Shown here piece by piece: positions 16,537 through 25,036 of a DNA stretch of 64,000 nt. Numbering within the stretch: position 1 is the stretch's first letter; every line of letters starts with the position of its first letter. The notes beneath the pieces are model-generated. The model saw only the letters and a program-made list of their open reading frames with translations, was not told where the DNA came from and searched no databases. Position numbers and translations under genes: made by a program. Location of the stretch: contig NZ_JACHMH010000001.1 in NCBI RefSeq assembly GCF_014204915.1, positions 6,411,501 to 6,475,500 on the forward strand, written 5' to 3'. The stretch is from Crossiella cryophila. Its GTDB lineage: Bacteria > Actinomycetota > Actinomycetes > Mycobacteriales > Pseudonocardiaceae.

Positions 16537-17166
16537 TCAGTGGGACCCACTGTTTCCCGAGTCCACGCTGGAGTGATCGTCAAGCGCCTGCTGACGCCGT
16601 TGGCACAGCCAATCCCACGGGTCGCTGTGCAAACCGAACATCGCTTGGCGTGGCACGAACCTGAGCCCAGAGGCCGTGCGCGCCGAGGAACCGCGGTCTG
16701 GGTCCTGCGACCCGGGTTTGTTGACCCCGTCCATCGAACGCCCCGCTTCCTGCTGGGCAGGCCAGATAGTTCTGTTGGCCAGGAGAAGACAGTCATCACA
16801 GAGCGGCGTTTGCACATACGCGTTGCGGTTCGTCCAGTTGCAGGACTTGTTGGTGTGTTGACACAGCGCGGTGTACGAAGTTGCCTGCAGGTCTTCGATG
16901 TCGCTCGAACGTAGTGCGTGGTATCGAATATCCATAGTGGACAGTGCCCAGATGCAGTGACTGCTCTCGATTGCCCCAGGGGGACGCCTTTTCACGCCGT
17001 CCACCTCGTCGGTCGAGTTCGACGTGAAGCGACTTCCTCCGACAGGGCAACGGCAACGGCCTGAATCGGGACGGCTGGCCGGATCGAACTGTCTGCGACA
17101 CCCCGGGGTCTCGCAGACCGCCAAATGGTCCTTGCGGAGGTTGATGGGAGCATGGACACGGGTCAA
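16537..17166 (-). CDS. hypothetical Cys-rich protein, zinc-ribbon-like
   Basis: An open frame of 209 codons if read from TTG 17166, which overlaps the upstream stop as TTGA with GGAAGG just before it. A shorter version would start at ATG 16938 (133 aa). The N-terminal part has CETPGC and CRC. The C-terminal part has CQHTNKSC and CDDC, two sets that look like zinc ligands. Codon third positions are less biased than in neighbouring genes, which suggests transferred DNA or a wrong start. I do not recognise the family. Confidence 0.4.
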   Translation of the reverse strand: MTRVHAPINLRKDHLAVCETPGCRRQFDPASRPDSGRCRCPVGGSRFTSNSTDEVDGVKRRPPGAIESSHCIWALSTMDIRYHALRSSDIEDLQATSYTALCQHTNKSCNWTNRNAYVQTPLCDDCLLLANRTIWPAQQEAGRSMDGVNKPGSQDPDRGSSARTASGLRFVPRQAMFGLHSDPWDWLCQRRQQALDDHSSVDSGNSGSH

Positions 17167-17429
17167 CCCGCCTTCCGGTTGCGCTGTTCGCCAGCTGGGC
17201 TCCCCCGAGGCGCGATGTCGTCCTCGGTGGTGAGCGCGGGCACCGGGCGCGCGAGCCCAACGGTGGACAGGTAGGAGACCTGCCGCAGGTATCGGGTCCG
17301 ATGTGGACAGTTCTCGTCCGGGCACACGATGCGGTCGTAGGTGGCTCGCCCGTCCTTGGCACGGCCGATGAGGCTCTTGCTGCCGGTGTTCTGGCAGTGC
17401 TCGCAGATGGTGAAGTGCGGTTCAGCCAC
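17163..17429 (-). CDS. small zinc-ribbon-like hypothetical protein
   Basis: An 88-aa protein with two CxxC-type pairs: CEHCQNTGSK near residues 9-18 and CPDENC near 36-41. These probably form one zinc ribbon, and a polar tail follows. GTG 17429 is preferred because GGAAGCGGGG lies 8 bp upstream. It overlaps the small membrane-protein gene upstream by 8 bp and meets the next Cys-rich gene as TTGA. Such small ribbon proteins are common in actinomycete integrative elements, but no transfer gene is nearby. Confidence 0.55.
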   Translation of the reverse strand: MAEPHFTICEHCQNTGSKSLIGRAKDGRATYDRIVCPDENCPHRTRYLRQVSYLSTVGLARPVPALTTEDDIAPRGSPAGEQRNRKAG

Positions 17430-17775
17430 TACGTCCACCCCGCTTCCACAGAATCGGGAGAACAACCAACACGATCATGCTGGCGAGCGTCACGAGCCCG
17501 CCGATCGCACGGACAAGCCTGTCGTTCATCTCTGCTCCGTCCACCGATAGGACGCGGCCAGCCGGCGACCATGGGAGCCGAACCCAGGCGGTTGGGCGAG
17601 ACCGGAGCCGAGGGCCGGGGAGCCCCAGTCCCGCCCAACCGGTCGCCGGACCGGGTGGGGTACCCGGACCGGCGATCCAGGCGGCTTCGGGTTGCCGCCG
17701 AGCCGCGGTCGTCCGCCGTGAACAAGTTGGTGCCTTGAGGTTCAGCAGGGCGAACCAGAGCGTGGTGAACACCAT
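17422..17775 (-). CDS. small protein with C-terminal membrane segment
   Basis: A 117-codon frame. ATG 17775 has GAGGAGG with 8-bp spacing, a strong site. An internal ATG at 17529 also has GGAG five bases upstream. That internal start would make a 35-aa single-span membrane peptide (IGGLVTLASMIVLVVLPIL). Residues 20-80 of the long form are Pro/Arg/Gly-rich and low in hydrophobic pattern, so the short form may be the real gene or a second product. Function unknown. Confidence 0.4.
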   Translation of the reverse strand: MVFTTLWFALLNLKAPTCSRRTTAARRQPEAAWIAGPGTPPGPATGWAGLGLPGPRLRSRPTAWVRLPWSPAGRVLSVDGAEMNDRLVRAIGGLVTLASMIVLVVLPILWKRGGRSG

Positions 17776-17928
17776 GGCGCGCGCCTCCTCGCGAGATCAG
17801 TCCACTTCGGACAAGTGATTCGTGCGGTCAGCACGTGCCACCGGAGGCTGAAACAAGCTCGGGTGTGGCGCCGATTGCCAGCGGCAGGTGCTTGATGACC
17901 AGACTGGTGCCGCACAACGCCGACCGTT

Positions 17929-17957
17929 ACGTCACTTAGCGCATACGCCTGTATACT
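17929..17957 (+). promoter_or_regulatory. promoter of the XRE-TPR regulator gene
   Basis: TTACGT (17929-17934) and TATACT (17952-17957) are separated by 17 bp, 85 bp before the start codon at 18043. The -10 matches the actinobacterial housekeeping consensus closely. The rest of 17776-18042 shows no gene. Confidence 0.5.
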
Positions 17958-18042
17958 GAACACGCATATCCGCTGGTGGCGACCTTGCCGTAACGTCTTC
18001 AGGCTCGGTCAAGAGGCCGCCTGGACGGACGGAGCGGGCCGT

Positions 18043-19695
18043 ATGGGGTTCGAGGGGCAGGCGCGGCGGTGCCGCTGCGGTACTCAGCTGGCGCGGGACA
18101 ACCAGGGCGCCCGTTGTCACCAGTGCCAGAAGGCTGCCCGTGATCTGCACGTTCGGCCGCCGGCCGTTCCTTCTGAGTTCTGGCGGAACCCAGACCTGCG
18201 CAACGCCCTCGACGCCCGGCACATGGGCCAGGTCATCCGGGCGTTCCGCCTCCACCCGTTCCACGGCGACCCGCTCTCACAGACCGTCGTCGCTCGATGG
18301 AGCCACCGAACTCAGGCCCAGCTGAGCCGCATCGAGAACGGCCAGCCGCTAAACGACCTCAGCCAGCTCATCCAATGGGCGCATATCCTCGGGATTCCAG
18401 TCGACCTACTGTGGTTCAAGGTGCCCGACGCATCGGCGGAGCCCAGCGGCGTGCTTCCGGCGGCGCGGCCCGAGCTGGTTGATGACGACCAACCACCGGC
18501 GGAGCTGGCCGACCAGCCAGCCGCGGTGTTGGTGCCGATCATGGTGGGTGATCGTGCGGTGTTGGTGCCGCTCGACCTCGACACCGCAGCCGCTCCGGGG
18601 ACGGGCGCTGCGCTTGACGACCTGATCGCCGGTCAGGTGTTGGGCGCTTTGTCCGCCCCCACAGCTGGCTGGAACACCATGTACTCACTGAATCGCCGCT
18701 CGCTGCTGAAGAACGGCGTCGCCGCCCTCATGCCAGCGCTCACTCCAGATGAACAGTCACATGTTGGTGCCGCCCTTGCCGATGCCCCGCGGTACTTTGA
18801 CGGATCGGTGGCCGAGTACTTTGGCCGCCAGCTCGAAGCCTGCACGCAGGATGACGGCAAGCTCGGGCCGAGTAAGACCCTGCCGAGGGTGCTCACCATC
18901 ATCAGCGCCATCGACCAGCACGCCCGCGACGTGAAGCCGTCCGCACGCCGCGAGCTACTGGCCGTTGGCGCACGGGGCGCCGAGTTCGCCGGCTGGCTGT
19001 ACCGCGATGTTCAAGACCCCGTACGGGCCGGGTTCTGGAGGGACCGTGCCACCGAGTGGGCGCAAGAGTCCGGTGACTGGCCGATGCAGGGATATGTCCT
19101 GCTGAAGAAGGCCCAGGCTGCCTACGACGACCGCGACGCCTTGCGCATGTTGACGCTCGCAGAAGCGGCCGGCGCGGGTCCTTGGAAGCTGCCAATCAAG
19201 GTGCGCGCCGAGGTCGCCCAGCAAGTCGCCCGCGGACACGCCATGCTCGGGAACGACAACAACCTCGTCGAGCGAAAACTGGCCGAGGCGCAGCAGCTAC
19301 TCACGGACGCCGGAACCTCATCCGAGGAACATGACCTCGGCACGCACTACAACGACACCCTGCTTACTATGCAGACCGCCATCTGCTTCACCGAGGCGGG
19401 AAGGCCAGGCAAGGCGGCGACGCTTTACCGGGACTGGCTCTCCGCCAACAACTTCTCCCAGCGTGACTACGGCTACTTCCTCTCGTTGATGGCCTCCACC
19501 TTGGCACTGGCCGGTGAGCCGGATGAGGCTGCTCGGACCGGTGTCCTCTCGGCAACCCTTGCGGCGAGAACCAACTCCGCGCGCACGACACAAGAACTCA
19601 GAAAGGTGATCGTGACATTGCGCCCCTGGGAGAGCCGCGCCGCGGTGAGGGAGTTGCGCGAGACGATGCTTACGGTGAGCCCGCCTACGCGTTAG
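18043..19695 (+). CDS. XRE-family regulator with zinc-ribbon N-terminus and TPR-like C-terminus
   Basis: A 550-aa protein. Residues 9-29 hold CRCGTQLARDNQGARCHQC, a probable zinc ribbon. Residues ~60-130 are an HTH (MGQVIRAFR, TQAQLSRIENGQP). Residues ~230-540 are helical TPR-like repeats (for example GYVLLKKAQAAYDDRDALRMLTLAEAA). This layout is that of the streptomycete NsdA-like/XRE-TPR regulators, which act on antibiotic production and development; that link is by family only. ATG 18043 has GGAG 9 bp upstream. It ends 11 bp into the convergent hydrolase gene. Confidence 0.75.
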   Translation: MGFEGQARRCRCGTQLARDNQGARCHQCQKAARDLHVRPPAVPSEFWRNPDLRNALDARHMGQVIRAFRLHPFHGDPLSQTVVARWSHRTQAQLSRIENGQPLNDLSQLIQWAHILGIPVDLLWFKVPDASAEPSGVLPAARPELVDDDQPPAELADQPAAVLVPIMVGDRAVLVPLDLDTAAAPGTGAALDDLIAGQVLGALSAPTAGWNTMYSLNRRSLLKNGVAALMPALTPDEQSHVGAALADAPRYFDGSVAEYFGRQLEACTQDDGKLGPSKTLPRVLTIISAIDQHARDVKPSARRELLAVGARGAEFAGWLYRDVQDPVRAGFWRDRATEWAQESGDWPMQGYVLLKKAQAAYDDRDALRMLTLAEAAGAGPWKLPIKVRAEVAQQVARGHAMLGNDNNLVERKLAEAQQLLTDAGTSSEEHDLGTHYNDTLLTMQTAICFTEAGRPGKAATLYRDWLSANNFSQRDYGYFLSLMASTLALAGEPDEAARTGVLSATLAARTNSARTTQELRKVIVTLRPWESRAAVRELRETMLTVSPPTR

Positions 19696-20548
19696 CCGTG
19701 GTCAGCCATTCGACAATGGTGCGAATGGTGAACGCCTGCCACTGCTGAGTCTGGGGCTCAAGATACTGGGGATCATCGTGTACTGCGATCCCATGCTGGG
19801 CGCCTTCGATCTCCACCAGGCGCTTCGGCGCGGTGATCTGCTCGATGGCCGCCCGCGACGACGCCACCGGGATGAAGGTGTCCTTGGTGCCGTGCACGAT
19901 GAGGGTCGGGCGGGCGATCTCGCCGAGCACGGAGTGCGGCTGCAACCAGAACACCTCGTTGAGCAAGCCCCGACTGAGCTTGAAGGTCGGTGAGTGTGCC
20001 ACGTAGCTCTGGGCAGTCAGCATGGCCGCGGTCTCGTCGTCGATGCGGTCGTTGTGCCAGTGCGGTTTGTCGTCGATGAAGCGCTTCTTGTAGTTGAGGA
20101 GCGGGTTGATCATCACTAGCCGGTTCACCAGCGTCGGGCGTTTGGCGGTGAAGTAGCCGGTGATGCCGCCGGCGAAGCTTGCGCCGAGCAGGCTGACCGT
20201 GGCGACGTTTGCCACCGACTTCATGTGCTCGATCGCGGCGGCGATGTCGTTAAGGATGGCCGACAACGTCAACTCCTCCTGGCGCCCTTCGCTCTCACCG
20301 TGCCCGCGGAGGTCGAAACGCAAGGAGGCAACGCCAGCCTCGGCCGCCCCAATCGCGATCCGGGCGAAGAAGCCGCTCTCATCCCTGGTCACCCCGCCAC
20401 CGTGGACGAGTACAACAGCGTGGGAAACGGGCTGGTCGGGTGTCACCGCAGTGCCGACGAGCCGCAGGCCATCGAACGTACGGAAGGTGGTGTCGGCGGA
20501 CTGCGTGGGCACGGGCGACCTCCGGGACGACAACGCGACTGAGGTCAT
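19685..20548 (-). CDS. alpha/beta hydrolase, lysophospholipase/dienelactone-hydrolase-like
   Basis: A 287-aa protein with the alpha/beta hydrolase order: oxyanion strand LVHGGGVTRDE, FDLRGHGESEG, nucleophile elbow LLGASFAGG (Ser in GxSxG), acid in VHGTKDTFIP and histidine in GAQHGIAVH. No signal peptide, so it is cytoplasmic. It acts on an unknown ester or lactone. The 3' end overlaps the XRE-TPR gene by 11 bp in a convergent arrangement. TTGACA (reverse strand, 20751-20746) lies about 200 bp upstream of its start and may belong to its promoter. Confidence 0.8.
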   Translation of the reverse strand: MTSVALSSRRSPVPTQSADTTFRTFDGLRLVGTAVTPDQPVSHAVVLVHGGGVTRDESGFFARIAIGAAEAGVASLRFDLRGHGESEGRQEELTLSAILNDIAAAIEHMKSVANVATVSLLGASFAGGITGYFTAKRPTLVNRLVMINPLLNYKKRFIDDKPHWHNDRIDDETAAMLTAQSYVAHSPTFKLSRGLLNEVFWLQPHSVLGEIARPTLIVHGTKDTFIPVASSRAAIEQITAPKRLVEIEGAQHGIAVHDDPQYLEPQTQQWQAFTIRTIVEWLTTANA

Positions 20549-20805
20549 GATTCCAGTTCAAGCACAAGGGACAAGGCAAGCGACGCAGGCCGTTCAACCT
20601 GACCACGATGAGGTCGGTGCGCCAGCCGGAGCCTGCTGCATCTGCCGGATCGGTGAACAGGCAGGCTGAGCGGGCTTCCATGGCACCCTGCTCGACCGAG
20701 CACCTGACCGGGCCCTGCCTAGCTTTGTTGATCAGCCGAAGTGACTGTCAACAACCATAGCTAGACTATCCGCAGGTCACAGCGGTATCATGGCCCGCAT
20801 GAACA

Positions 20806-20820
20806 CCTGCCTTGTGCAGG
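20806..20820 (-). terminator. small hairpin 3' of tRNA-Leu
   Basis: CCTGC and GCAGG around a 5-nt loop lie 16 bp past the tRNA 3' end on its strand, after an A-rich trailer. It is a weak but well-placed terminator candidate. The rest of 20549-20835 shows no gene. Confidence 0.35.
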
Positions 20821-20835
20821 CATGCGACATTTTTG

Positions 20836-20918
20836 TGTCCGAGGGGGGACTTGAACCCCCACCCCCTTTCGGGGACTAGCACCTCAAGCTAGCGCGTCTG
20901 CCATTCCGCCACCCGGAC
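20836..20918 (-). tRNA. tRNA-Leu (anticodon GAG)
   Basis: On the minus strand the 83-nt sequence starts GTCCGGG and ends CTCGGAC plus discriminator A, which closes a 7-bp acceptor stem. The anticodon stem CTAGC/GCTAG encloses TTGAGGT, so the anticodon is GAG and reads CUC/CUU. A long variable arm (TCCCCGAAAGGGG region) identifies a class II tRNA, as expected for Leu. The T-arm has GGTTCAAGTCC. CCA is not encoded. Confidence 0.95.
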
Positions 20919-21025
20919 TTGGCGGTCTCCCGCCAGGCAGGTGAAGGTTAGCTGATCAACTGGTGTGGTTCCAAATCCGCTGGGACGGGCAGGCCTGATG
21001 GGGGTTGCGGTGATAGAAAGGCCTG

Positions 21026-22360
21026 GTGAGCGAGCAGCGTGTAGCCGGGAGTCAGCGGGTCGCCGAGGACGAGGTGGTCAGCCTCGCCAGTGAGTTGATT
21101 CGGATCGACAGCACCAATACGGGGGATCCTGCCACTCTTGTGGGTGAGCGGGCGGCGGCGGAGTATGTCGCCGCGCAACTGGCCGATGTGGGGTTCGAGA
21201 CGACCTACGTCGAGTCCGGGGCCCGGGGGCGGGGGAACGTGGTGGCCCGGTTGGCGGGGGCCGATCCCAGCCGGGGGGCGTTGTTGGTGCATGGGCATCT
21301 GGATGTGGTGCCCGCTGATGCTTCCGAGTGGTCCGTTCATCCGTTCTCGGGGGCGGTGCAGGACGGGTATGTGTGGGGGCGGGGGGCTGTTGACATGAAG
21401 GACATGGTGGCCATGACGGTGGCCACCGCGCGGCGGTTGAAGCGGGACGGGGTGGTGCCGCCGCGGGACATCGTGTTCGCGTTCCTGGCTGATGAGGAGG
21501 CCGGTGGTCTCCAGGGTGCGCAGTGGTTGGTTGATCATCGGCCGGAGTTGTTCGAGGGGGTTACCGAGGCCATTGGGGAGGTCGGTGGGTTCTCGATCAC
21601 CGTCAAGGACGGGGTTCGGGCCTATCTGATCGAGACCGCGGAGAAGGGCATTGCCTGGATGCGGTTGCGGGTTCGGGCCCGAGCGGGGCACGGCTCGATG
21701 GTGCATGAGGACAACGCGGTCACCAAGCTGGCGGAGGCGGTGGCGCGGCTGGGGCGGCACCGGTTCCCGGTGGTGATGACCGATTCGGTGCGGGAGTTCC
21801 TGGCCGGGATCAGTGAGCTGACGGGGTTGGAGTTCCCGGAGGATGATCTCGACGGGACCGTGGCGAAGCTGGGGAACATGGCCCGGATGATCGGGGCGAC
21901 GCTGCGGGACACCGCCAATCCGACGATGTTGGAGGCCGGGTACAAGGCCAACGTCATCCCGAGCACGGCCGAGGCCACTGTGGACTGCCGGATCCTGCCG
22001 GGGCGGCAGGCGGCGTTCGAGAAGGAACTGGACGCGGTGCTCGGGCCGGATGTGGAGCGCGAGTGGATCGCGAGCCTGCCGGCGGTGGAGACGACCTTCG
22101 ACGGGTCGCTGGTGGATGCCATGTCGGCCTCGATCCTGGCCGAGGATCCGGGCGCGAAGCTGGTGCCCTACATGCTTTCCGGGGGCACCGACGCCAAGGC
22201 GTTCAGCCGGATGGGGATTCGCTGTTTCGGGTTCGCGCCGTTGCGGCTGCCGGCGGATCTGGACTTCTCCGCGCTCTTCCACGGGGTGGACGAGCGGGTG
22301 CCGGTGGACGCGCTGCAGTTCGGCACCCGGGTGCTGGACCGGTTCCTGCGCAACTGCTGA
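21026..22360 (+). CDS. M20 family metallopeptidase (ArgE/DapE/CPG2-like)
   Basis: A 444-aa cytoplasmic amidohydrolase. HGHLDVVPA carries the first metal His and catalytic Asp, GRGAVDMKDM the bridging Asp, DEEAGG the general-base Glu, and the late SGGTDAKAF is where the last His/Asp region falls. A dimerisation domain with RAGHGSMVHEDNA sits between. The family hydrolyses N-acyl amino acids, dipeptides or carbamates. GTG 21026 has an AAAGG site about 5 bp upstream. It is monocistronic: a tRNA lies upstream and a convergent TetR gene downstream. Confidence 0.85.
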   Translation: MSEQRVAGSQRVAEDEVVSLASELIRIDSTNTGDPATLVGERAAAEYVAAQLADVGFETTYVESGARGRGNVVARLAGADPSRGALLVHGHLDVVPADASEWSVHPFSGAVQDGYVWGRGAVDMKDMVAMTVATARRLKRDGVVPPRDIVFAFLADEEAGGLQGAQWLVDHRPELFEGVTEAIGEVGGFSITVKDGVRAYLIETAEKGIAWMRLRVRARAGHGSMVHEDNAVTKLAEAVARLGRHRFPVVMTDSVREFLAGISELTGLEFPEDDLDGTVAKLGNMARMIGATLRDTANPTMLEAGYKANVIPSTAEATVDCRILPGRQAAFEKELDAVLGPDVEREWIASLPAVETTFDGSLVDAMSASILAEDPGAKLVPYMLSGGTDAKAFSRMGIRCFGFAPLRLPADLDFSALFHGVDERVPVDALQFGTRVLDRFLRNC

Positions 22361-22384
22361 GTCGGTTGGGAACGGTGGCGTTCC

Positions 22385-23011
22385 TCATGGGCTGAGGATC
22401 GCCACCGTCAGGTCGGTGAGGTGTTCGGCCAGTGGGCCGGGTGGGTCCGTTTGGCCGCGGGTGAGCCAGTCGATGACGATCTCGCTGATGCCGGCCACCG
22501 CCGCGAGCAGCAGGCGGTCGTGGCGCAGGCGGTCGGGTGGGCGGTCCGTGGTGCGGCGGACCAGGCGGCCCAGCAACTCCGCGTCGCGGCGCAGGGTGGC
22601 CCGGCGGCGGGACTCCATCCGGGGCGCGTTGAGGTAGATGATCCTGGCTCGCTCCGGGTGCTCCAGCAGGCAGTGGACCAGGGTGGTCATCATCGGGGCC
22701 ATCAGGTCGGTCAGGCTCGCCGGGTTCTTGGGGGCGGCGGTGGTGATCTCGTTGAGCAGCCAGTCGTTCTGCTCGCGGTGGACCTGGCGGAGCAGGTCCT
22801 GGCGGTCGGTGAAGTAGTCGTAGAAGTAGCGCTTGGCCACCTTCGCCTGCGTGCAGACCTCGGCCACCGTCACCGCGTCGTACTCCCTGGCGGCGAAGAG
22901 CAGGACCGCGGCGGCGACGATCCGCTCCCGCCGGTCGGCCGCCCGCTCCCGCCGGGACCGACCGCCGTAGGTCTCGCCGCGTCCGGCCACTGCCTGCGCT
23001 GTTTTGGCCAC
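22385..23011 (-). CDS. TetR-family regulator
   Basis: A 208-aa protein with an N-terminal TetR HTH (REYDAVTVAEVCTQAKVAKRYFYDYF) after a basic tail, and an all-helical ligand domain. It is divergent from the MFS transporter gene across 93 bp. GGAAC (23070-23074) and GTTCC (23081-23085), flanked by GTGC/GCAC, lie in that gap and could be an operator. Control of the transporter is the natural inference. Confidence 0.8.
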   Translation of the reverse strand: MAKTAQAVAGRGETYGGRSRRERAADRRERIVAAAVLLFAAREYDAVTVAEVCTQAKVAKRYFYDYFTDRQDLLRQVHREQNDWLLNEITTAAPKNPASLTDLMAPMMTTLVHCLLEHPERARIIYLNAPRMESRRRATLRRDAELLGRLVRRTTDRPPDRLRHDRLLLAAVAGISEIVIDWLTRGQTDPPGPLAEHLTDLTVAILSP

Positions 23012-23067
23012 ATTTCGCCCTTACCTGGATGCACGTCCATCGCCTACGTTAGTCCTCCCCGCGCAGT

Positions 23068-23092
23068 GCGGAACGACGATGTTCCAGATGCA
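23068..23092. promoter_or_regulatory. candidate TetR operator between tetR and MFS genes
   Basis: An imperfect inverted repeat GGAAC-6-GTTCC lies directly upstream of the MFS ribosome site. The placement and symmetry suit a TetR dimer; no footprint-level evidence can be read from sequence. Confidence 0.35.
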
Positions 23093-23104
23093 CTTGGAGG
23101 AACC

Positions 23105-24448
23105 ATGGCGGCGAAGGACAACCCGACCGACGCTTCACTCGCCAGTCCGCCGGGCCGGGGGGTGTCCAGCCCAGGGGGCATCCTCAGTCTGCTGTTCGCG
23201 GCCAACCTGCTCAACTTCTACGACCGGACCATCCCGGCCATCGTGGTGGAGCCGCTCAAGGCCGAGTTCCTCCTGACCGACACCCACATCGGCGTGCTCA
23301 GCGGCGCGTTCACCGTGGTCTACGCGCTCTTCGGCATCCCGCTGGGCCGACTGGCCGATCGCAGTTCGCGGCGCACCATCCTGGTCACCGGGCTGCTCTT
23401 CTGGAGCCTGCTCACCGCGGCGACCGGCCTGGTGGGCGGGTTCATCAGCCTGCTGGTGGTGCGGATGCTGGTCGGGGTGGGCGAGGCGAGCTTCGCGCCC
23501 GCGGCCAACTCGGTGCTGGCCGACCTCTACCCGGCGCAGCGCCGGGCGCGGGCCACCGCGTTGCTGCAGCTCGGGCTGCCGCTGGGGCTGGTGCTGTCCT
23601 TCTTCACCGTCGGGCCGATCACCGAGCTGTCCGGCACCTGGCGCACCGCGTTCTTCATCGCCGCCGTGCCGGGGCTGTTCGTCGCGGCGCTGATGCTGTT
23701 CATCCGCGAACCCGCCCGCGGCGCCGCCGAGCCGGTCGCGCCGCCGCCGGGTGTGGTGGCCCAGGCCTTCCGCAAGGTGCTGCGGATCCGGACGCTGTGG
23801 TGGCTGACGCTGGCCGGGGTCGGCGCGCAGATCGCGGCCTACGCGGTGGCGACCTTCAGCGTGCCGCTGTTCCAGCGCTACTTCGGCACCTCGCTGGCCA
23901 CCGGCGGCATGCTCACCGGCGTGGTGATCGGGCTGACCGGACTGGCCGGACTCGTCATCGGCGGCAGGCTCGCCGACCGGGCCAGCCGCCGCTCCCCCGC
24001 CGGCCGCGTGTACACCGGCGCGATCGCGCTGTTGCTGGCCGCGCCGCTGACCTTCGCCGCGCTCTCCCTCGGGCCGGACTCGGTCGGCTGGTTCGTGCTG
24101 TTGTTCTCGGCGGGCTGGCTGTTGCAGTACATGTACTACACCTCGGTGTACCCGGCGCTGGCCGATGTGGTCGAGCCACGGTTGCGGGCCACCGCGATCT
24201 CGGTGTTCTTCGCGGCCTTCTACCTGCTGGGCGGGTTCACCGGGCCGGTGATCGCAGGCGCGCTGTCGGACCGGTTCGCCGCGGCGGCGGTCGGGCTGAG
24301 CCCGGCGCGGGCGGCGGCGGAGGGGTTGAGCCAGAGCCTGATGATCGTGATCCCGCTGGGGCTGTTGCTGACCTCGATCGGACTGTTCGGCGCGGCGCGC
24401 AAGGTCACCGCGGACAGCGCGCGGATGCGGGCCGAGACCGGGGGCTGA
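23105..24448 (+). CDS. MFS transporter, Spns/spinster-like
   Basis: A 447-aa protein with 12 hydrophobic segments. It has the MFS loop motif GRLADRSSRR between TM2 and TM3, and a repeat of it (GGRLADRASRR) in the second half. The N-terminal NLLNFYDRTIPAIV and GVGEASFAPAANSVLADLYP segments fit the spinster-like/hexuronate-type branch. ATG 23105 follows GGAGG with 4-bp spacing; the frame runs upstream over the divergent TetR gene and is not used there. Substrate unknown; the divergent TetR suggests inducible efflux. Confidence 0.85.
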   Translation: MAAKDNPTDASLASPPGRGVSSPGGILSLLFAANLLNFYDRTIPAIVVEPLKAEFLLTDTHIGVLSGAFTVVYALFGIPLGRLADRSSRRTILVTGLLFWSLLTAATGLVGGFISLLVVRMLVGVGEASFAPAANSVLADLYPAQRRARATALLQLGLPLGLVLSFFTVGPITELSGTWRTAFFIAAVPGLFVAALMLFIREPARGAAEPVAPPPGVVAQAFRKVLRIRTLWWLTLAGVGAQIAAYAVATFSVPLFQRYFGTSLATGGMLTGVVIGLTGLAGLVIGGRLADRASRRSPAGRVYTGAIALLLAAPLTFAALSLGPDSVGWFVLLFSAGWLLQYMYYTSVYPALADVVEPRLRATAISVFFAAFYLLGGFTGPVIAGALSDRFAAAAVGLSPARAAAEGLSQSLMIVIPLGLLLTSIGLFGAARKVTADSARMRAETGG

Positions 24449-24458
24449 GGCGGCGGAG

Positions 24459-24502
24459 GGACGCCCGGCCGGCGCGCGGCGGTGCGCCGGTGCCGGGCGT
24501 CC
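24459..24502 (+). terminator. strong stem-loop after the MFS gene
   Basis: GGACGCCCGGC (24459-24469) pairs with GCCGGGCGTCC (24492-24502), and an inner CGGCGC/GCGCCG continues the stem. It starts 10 bp after the stop codon. The rest of 24503-24722 shows no gene. Confidence 0.75.
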
Positions 24503-24722
24503 GCACCGCCTGACCGCAGGACGGCGGCGGTTTTGACGCCCAGGCGCGAAGGAGGCAACAACCGCGTCCAGCGGGCGTCAAGCCCTGCGGGCAGATCCAG
24601 GATGCTTCGGCATCAGGTGAACAACTCCCTGATTGCGGATACTGTATGCCGCTCGGTAACCAAGTGGGCGGTTCTGCCCGCAAGGGGCAGCAAAGCAGGC
24701 CCGAAGTGTCATGCTGGGAGCC

Positions 24723-25019
24723 ATGGCGGGACGTGGCGCTGGGTGGATCTGGGCGGGCCGGGTGGTCGCGGCGGTGATCGTGGCCGGGCTGGCGGTCTAC
24801 CTGGTGTCGGTCGGGCTGGAACGGGCGGACAAGATCGCCAGCGTGCTCGGGGCGCTCGCCGCGGTGACCGCGCTGGTGCTGCCGTACCTGCTGCGGCCGG
24901 GGAAGTCCGCGCCGGCCGAGCCGCCGCCGGGGGCGGTCGACCTGCGCGGGGCGCGTGGGGTGCAACTCAATCAGGGCGGCACGAACAGCCAGGTCAACCA
25001 CTTCCGCGACGAGCCCTGA
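24723..25019 (+). CDS. small two-span membrane protein with conflict-system-like tail
   Basis: About 98 aa. Two hydrophobic segments are separated by a short VGLERADKIASV turn, followed by a Pro-rich linker and a C-terminal GVQLNQGGTNSQVNHF. The paired-TM unit plus the 'GVQ..G..NxQ(V)N.F' motif is what I know from membrane modules of actinobacterial NACHT/peptidase conflict proteins, where larger effector domains are attached. Here it stands alone. The start is uncertain (ATG 24711 or 24723, GTG 24732). Function unknown. Confidence 0.5.
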   Translation: MAGRGAGWIWAGRVVAAVIVAGLAVYLVSVGLERADKIASVLGALAAVTALVLPYLLRPGKSAPAEPPPGAVDLRGARGVQLNQGGTNSQVNHFRDEP

Positions 25020-25036
25020 CCCCGGCGCCGCCTGGG

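Noticed and set aside
20549-20835. Integrase or second attachment site next to tRNA-Leu
   Set aside because: No recombinase motif and no second copy of the tRNA 3' end were found in the window.
20948-22282. 444-codon minus-strand frame opposite the M20 peptidase
   Set aside because: Pro/His/Arg-rich shadow; the plus strand has the full metal-site motif set.
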